NCBI RefSeq assembly: GCF_003946245.1
Contig: NZ_RHNN01000006.1
Coordinates: 1 to 64,000, forward strand
DNA: 64,000 bases
From: Levilactobacillus cerevisiae
GTDB taxonomy: Bacteria; Bacillota; Bacilli; Lactobacillales; Lactobacillaceae
Direction: 5' to 3'
Both the position numbers and the translations under genes were made by a program. The notes below the pieces were generated by a model, which was given only the letters and a program-made list of their open reading frames with translations, ran no database searches and was not told the DNA's origin. Every line of letters begins with the position of its first letter. The first letter of the stretch is position 1. Shown here in pieces: positions 61,243 to 64,000 of the stretch.

Positions 61243-62763
61243 TTGGCACAAATCATGCATATCTTGAAAACGCAGGGCGGCGACATTTTGCATGCCATCG
61301 GCCAACATATTAGTCTGTCCTTGATCTCCCTGTTGATTGCGGCGTTGATTGCCATCCCACTCGCCATATTGTTGATGCACCACGAACGGTGGGCCAAGGT
61401 CATGCTCCAGATTACCAGTATCCTCCAGACGATTCCAAGCCTGGCGTTGCTGGGGATTCTGATTCCCATCGTTGGGATTGGCACGATTCCCTCAATTATT
61501 GCGCTGGTCATTTACGCGGTGATGCCAATCTTTCAAAATACCTATTCCGGATTGACTACGATTGATCCGAACCTGGAGGAAGCGGCGACGGCGTTTGGCC
61601 TGTCTCGGCGGATGAAACTCTTTCGGATCGAGCTGCCCTTAGCGCTACCGATGATTATTTCTGGGATTCGGATTGCGACGGTCATGATTATTGGGACGGC
61701 CACACTGGCGGCCTTGATTGGTGCCGGCGGCTTAGGGACCTACATCCTGTTGGGGATTGAAACCAACAACAATGCGCTCCTGATTATCGGGGCCGTCTTG
61801 TCGGCGATTTTGGCGCTGGTCTTTGGTGCGGCCATCGATTGGCTGGGCAAGCTCTCATTTAAAAAGGCTGGGATCGTTCTCCTGACCCTGGTGGTCCTGA
61901 TTGGTGGCTTTGCTGGGTATCGGAAATTGGCGAACCCGCAGACCACGATTACGATTGCGGGCAAGCTCGGCAGTGAACCGGAAATCTTGATTAATATGTA
62001 CAAGGATTTGATTGAACACGATCACCCGAACATGCAGGTGACCACGAAGGCCAATTTTGGGGCGACGTCGTTCCTGTTTAAGGCGCTGCAGTCGGGGTCC
62101 ATCGACATTTATCCCGAGTTTACGGGCACCGTGCTGGAGTCCCTGGTTAAGGGGGAGAAGTCGGCGAGTCATAATCCGGCGAAGACCTATCAGGTGGCCA
62201 AGAACGCGCTCAAGTCGCAGTATCAAATGGCTTACCTGAAGCCAATGCAGTATCAAAATGGCTATGACCTGGCGGTGACCAAGCAGTTTGCCAAGAAATA
62301 CCAGCTGAAGACGGTCTCTGATTTGGTGGCGGTCGAAGACAAGGTGCACGCGGGCTTTGATCCCGATTTCCACCAGTTAAAGGACGGCTATCCCGGGCTG
62401 AGCAAGGCTTACGGCTTGAAATTTGCCAGCGTGAAAACCATGGAGCCGTCGATCCGCTACAAGGCGATTGCGAACGGCAAGGTTAACCTGGTCGACGGCT
62501 ATACCACTGACCCCGAAGTGCAGGAATACCATCTCGTTGTGTTGAAGGACGACAAGCACTTCTTCCCACCGTACCAAGGCGCACCGTTGATGACCGAGAA
62601 GCTGTTGACGGAACATCCAGAACTGCGGACCACGCTGAATAAATTGGCGGGGAAGGTCACCACGACCGACATGCAGAAGATGAATTACAAGGTGACGGTC
62701 AAGCACGAAAAGGCCGCCACGGTGGCGCGGGATTACTTACGCAGCCACGGATTGTTGAACTAG
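61243..62763 (+). CDS. fused ABC permease and substrate-binding protein, quaternary-amine type
   Basis: A 506-residue fusion. Residues 1-210 form a six-helix permease with the coupling loop EEAATAFGLSRRMKLFRIEL. Residues from about 230 form an OpuAC/OsmF-class binding domain: TITIAGKLGSEPEILINMYK, SGSIDIYPEFTGTVLESL, LVDGYTTDPEVQEYHLVVLK. The fusion puts one binding domain on each permease, so a homodimer would carry two. Ligands of this architecture include glycine betaine, choline, carnitine and, in the EgtU type, ergothioneine; the pocket cannot be judged from sequence. Translation starts at TTG directly after the ATPase stop. Confidence 0.87.
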   Translation: MAQIMHILKTQGGDILHAIGQHISLSLISLLIAALIAIPLAILLMHHERWAKVMLQITSILQTIPSLALLGILIPIVGIGTIPSIIALVIYAVMPIFQNTYSGLTTIDPNLEEAATAFGLSRRMKLFRIELPLALPMIISGIRIATVMIIGTATLAALIGAGGLGTYILLGIETNNNALLIIGAVLSAILALVFGAAIDWLGKLSFKKAGIVLLTLVVLIGGFAGYRKLANPQTTITIAGKLGSEPEILINMYKDLIEHDHPNMQVTTKANFGATSFLFKALQSGSIDIYPEFTGTVLESLVKGEKSASHNPAKTYQVAKNALKSQYQMAYLKPMQYQNGYDLAVTKQFAKKYQLKTVSDLVAVEDKVHAGFDPDFHQLKDGYPGLSKAYGLKFASVKTMEPSIRYKAIANGKVNLVDGYTTDPEVQEYHLVVLKDDKHFFPPYQGAPLMTEKLLTEHPELRTTLNKLAGKVTTTDMQKMNYKVTVKHEKAATVARDYLRSHGLLN

Positions 62764-62779
62764 AAGGGATGAATTTACC

Positions 62780-62830
62780 ATGAAAGCCATTGTTGTGCGT
62801 TACGCGGACGGGCCAGCTGAGTTTTGGTAA
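62780..62830 (+). pseudogene. stub of a zinc-type alcohol dehydrogenase/quinone oxidoreductase
   Basis: An ATG 17 bases after the transporter stop opens MKAIVVRYADGPAEFW and then TAA. The first dozen residues match the N terminus expected for the MDR superfamily and resemble the start of the intact gene at 62921 (MRAVVVNKAGGPEV). The rest is absent, although a further 50 bases could be decayed coding sequence. A deletion between related genes is likely. Confidence 0.55.
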
Positions 62831-62920
62831 GGTGGTTGTGCTTTAGGATTTGGAGTTAGCTCAAGGCCTGGATTTAATCGTCAATAGTTAAGAAATCTAT
62901 CGATTGTGGAGGAGATAATT

Positions 62921-63871
62921 ATGAGAGCAGTTGTTGTTAATAAAGCTGGTGGACCAGAAGTCTTGCAGATTGAAGAACGGCCAATGCCTAAGGCCACGGA
63001 TGACCAATCGGTGATCAATATCAAAGCTTTTGCTGTCCATCGTTATGAAGTTTTAACGCGTGAGGGCGGCTCGCCATCGGTCAAGTTTCCGAGAGTTATT
63101 GGCGTTGAAGCCGTTGGTGAGGTTTCAGAGCCTTCTAAGAATAGTCAGTTAACCAAGGGTCAAAGAATTATGGTTGTGAATGGTGGCTTTGGTCGGGCAT
63201 TTGATGGCAGTGAAGAAGAGTTTGCCTTGGTTCCCGATAAGATTATTTATCCGGTTGATTTCGCTGGTTCATGGGCTGAATTTGCCAACTATCCGGAAAC
63301 ATTTTATACCGCATTTGGTGCTTTGAAGACCACGAAGTTGCACGCTGGGCAAACACTGTTGGTTCGTGGTGGCACGACTGGTGTCGGCATGGCGGCCTTA
63401 GTTTTGGCAAAGGCGATGGGTCTAAAAGTGACGTCGACGACAAGACGAGAAGAGCGCCGTCAGATGTTGTTAGATATGGGTGCAGATGATGTCGTGATTG
63501 ATCAAGATGGTAAACTGCAAACCGATGAAGCATATGACGGCTTACTGGACATGGTTGGTGCTTCAGTTGTCGGCGATTCATTGGCCCACGTTAAACGTGG
63601 CGGTTACTTTACAACGGTTGGCTTGCTGGCTGGCAAATGGATTTGGGAAGATTTTGATCCCTTTGAAAGCCTGGGTGGAAAATACGCTACGGCGTTTGAT
63701 GGCGTGGCTATCAATGATGAAATTGTCACTGAAATGTTCAAGTTGATTCATGATAATCACCTGACAATTCCTGTTGCAAAGGTCTTTAAACTTGATGAGA
63801 TTCAAGCAGCACAGGCCTACATCATGAAATATGACCGCCCACTTGGTCAGGTGATTGTGACAACAGATTAG
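62921..63871 (+). CDS. NADPH:quinone oxidoreductase-like MDR enzyme
   Basis: A 316-residue medium-chain dehydrogenase/reductase without the structural zinc lobe. A GroES-like N-terminal half has VIGVEAVGEV. The nucleotide-binding motif is LLVRGGTTGVGMAALVLAKA near residue 145, followed by GADDVVIDQDG. The TSTTRREERR segment after the second strand suggests NADPH preference. GGAGGAG supports the ATG at 62921 rather than the frame five codons longer. Its base composition is AT-richer than that of the transporter upstream, so it may be a later arrival next to the dehydrogenase stub. The 129 bases after it show no feature. Confidence 0.85.
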   Translation: MRAVVVNKAGGPEVLQIEERPMPKATDDQSVINIKAFAVHRYEVLTREGGSPSVKFPRVIGVEAVGEVSEPSKNSQLTKGQRIMVVNGGFGRAFDGSEEEFALVPDKIIYPVDFAGSWAEFANYPETFYTAFGALKTTKLHAGQTLLVRGGTTGVGMAALVLAKAMGLKVTSTTRREERRQMLLDMGADDVVIDQDGKLQTDEAYDGLLDMVGASVVGDSLAHVKRGGYFTTVGLLAGKWIWEDFDPFESLGGKYATAFDGVAINDEIVTEMFKLIHDNHLTIPVAKVFKLDEIQAAQAYIMKYDRPLGQVIVTTD

Positions 63872-64000
63872 CTGACGGTTGAAAGATGAGAATGAGCATT
63901 GTTGTTACAGGTGTGTAGCTAATTTTTTTAAATAGTAGCAGTATTAGTTTTACTTCAAGGCCGTTAGAGTGTACTCTTTATCAGCGGTAAAAAAAGACCA

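Noticed and set aside
1-64000. CRISPR array, prophage, rRNA or tRNA genes
   Set aside because: No regularly spaced direct repeats, phage structural or integrase genes, rRNA segments or tRNA cloverleaves with CCA-type ends were seen. The dispersed elements are too irregular in spacing and too long to be CRISPR repeats.

Overview
The window looks like chromosome from a member of the Lactobacillaceae. The evidence is TTG/GTG starts with strong AGGAGG ribosome sites, WxL cell-wall proteins with a DUF916 partner, a helveticin J-type bacteriocin, SLAP-like and NlpC/P60 secreted proteins, IS30 and IS4 remnants, CcpA-type cre sites, and PadR/HAAS and DinJ modules. Most of the sequence is fairly GC-rich, which suggests a high-GC lactobacillus (Levilactobacillus-like is a guess). 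Stretches at about 4.2-13.6, 42.4-47.3 and 62.9-63.9 kb are visibly AT-richer and look acquired.

Layout. 0.4-4.1 kb: membrane acyltransferase, acyl-CoA ligase and an anchored NitT/TauT-type binding protein. 4.2-13.5 kb: a complete hexarate (galactarate/glucarate) catabolic locus with GarD, a CdaR regulator, a CitMHS-like permease, GarR, GudD, a DapA-family lyase and glycerate kinase. 13.7-17.4 kb: MerR regulator, arginase-family protein and SsuBC-type ABC components. 17.7-19.1 kb: an MqsR-like toxin with two MqsA-like antitoxin genes, one frameshifted. 19.3-21.4 kb: two secreted cysteine peptidases. 21.8-28.1 kb: a sugar operon (TIM-barrel isomerase, permease, PfkB kinase, hexulose-phosphate synthase and hexuloisomerase homologues) with two LacI-type operators and a LacI regulator. 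28.2-34.2 kb: enolase-superfamily dehydratase, OppA, nicotinamidase-like hydrolase and two secreted proteins. 34.3-38.8 kb: DinJ antitoxin with a toxin stub, PadR/HAAS/DUF4097 and Dus. 38.9-41.9 kb: ABC exporter and FabV. 42.2-47.3 kb: a duplicated helveticin/secreted-protein module damaged by IS elements. 47.5-56.9 kb: flavodoxin, GNAT, amino-acid permease and a WxL/DUF916/lectin-WxL operon. 57.4-63.9 kb: M20 peptidase, Lrp regulator, quaternary-amine-type ABC transporter and a quinone oxidoreductase.

The most unusual content is intergenic. Twelve full copies and one fragment of an approximately 180-bp element are scattered through the window. They form two related subfamilies, called A and B here. 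Each copy is closed by an inverted repeat and contains internal hairpins. Between copies the stem sequences differ but remain complementary, so base pairing appears to have been conserved rather than sequence. This is the best candidate for an undescribed structured RNA or mobile DNA family here. I cannot rule out that it matches an existing Rfam or repeat entry.
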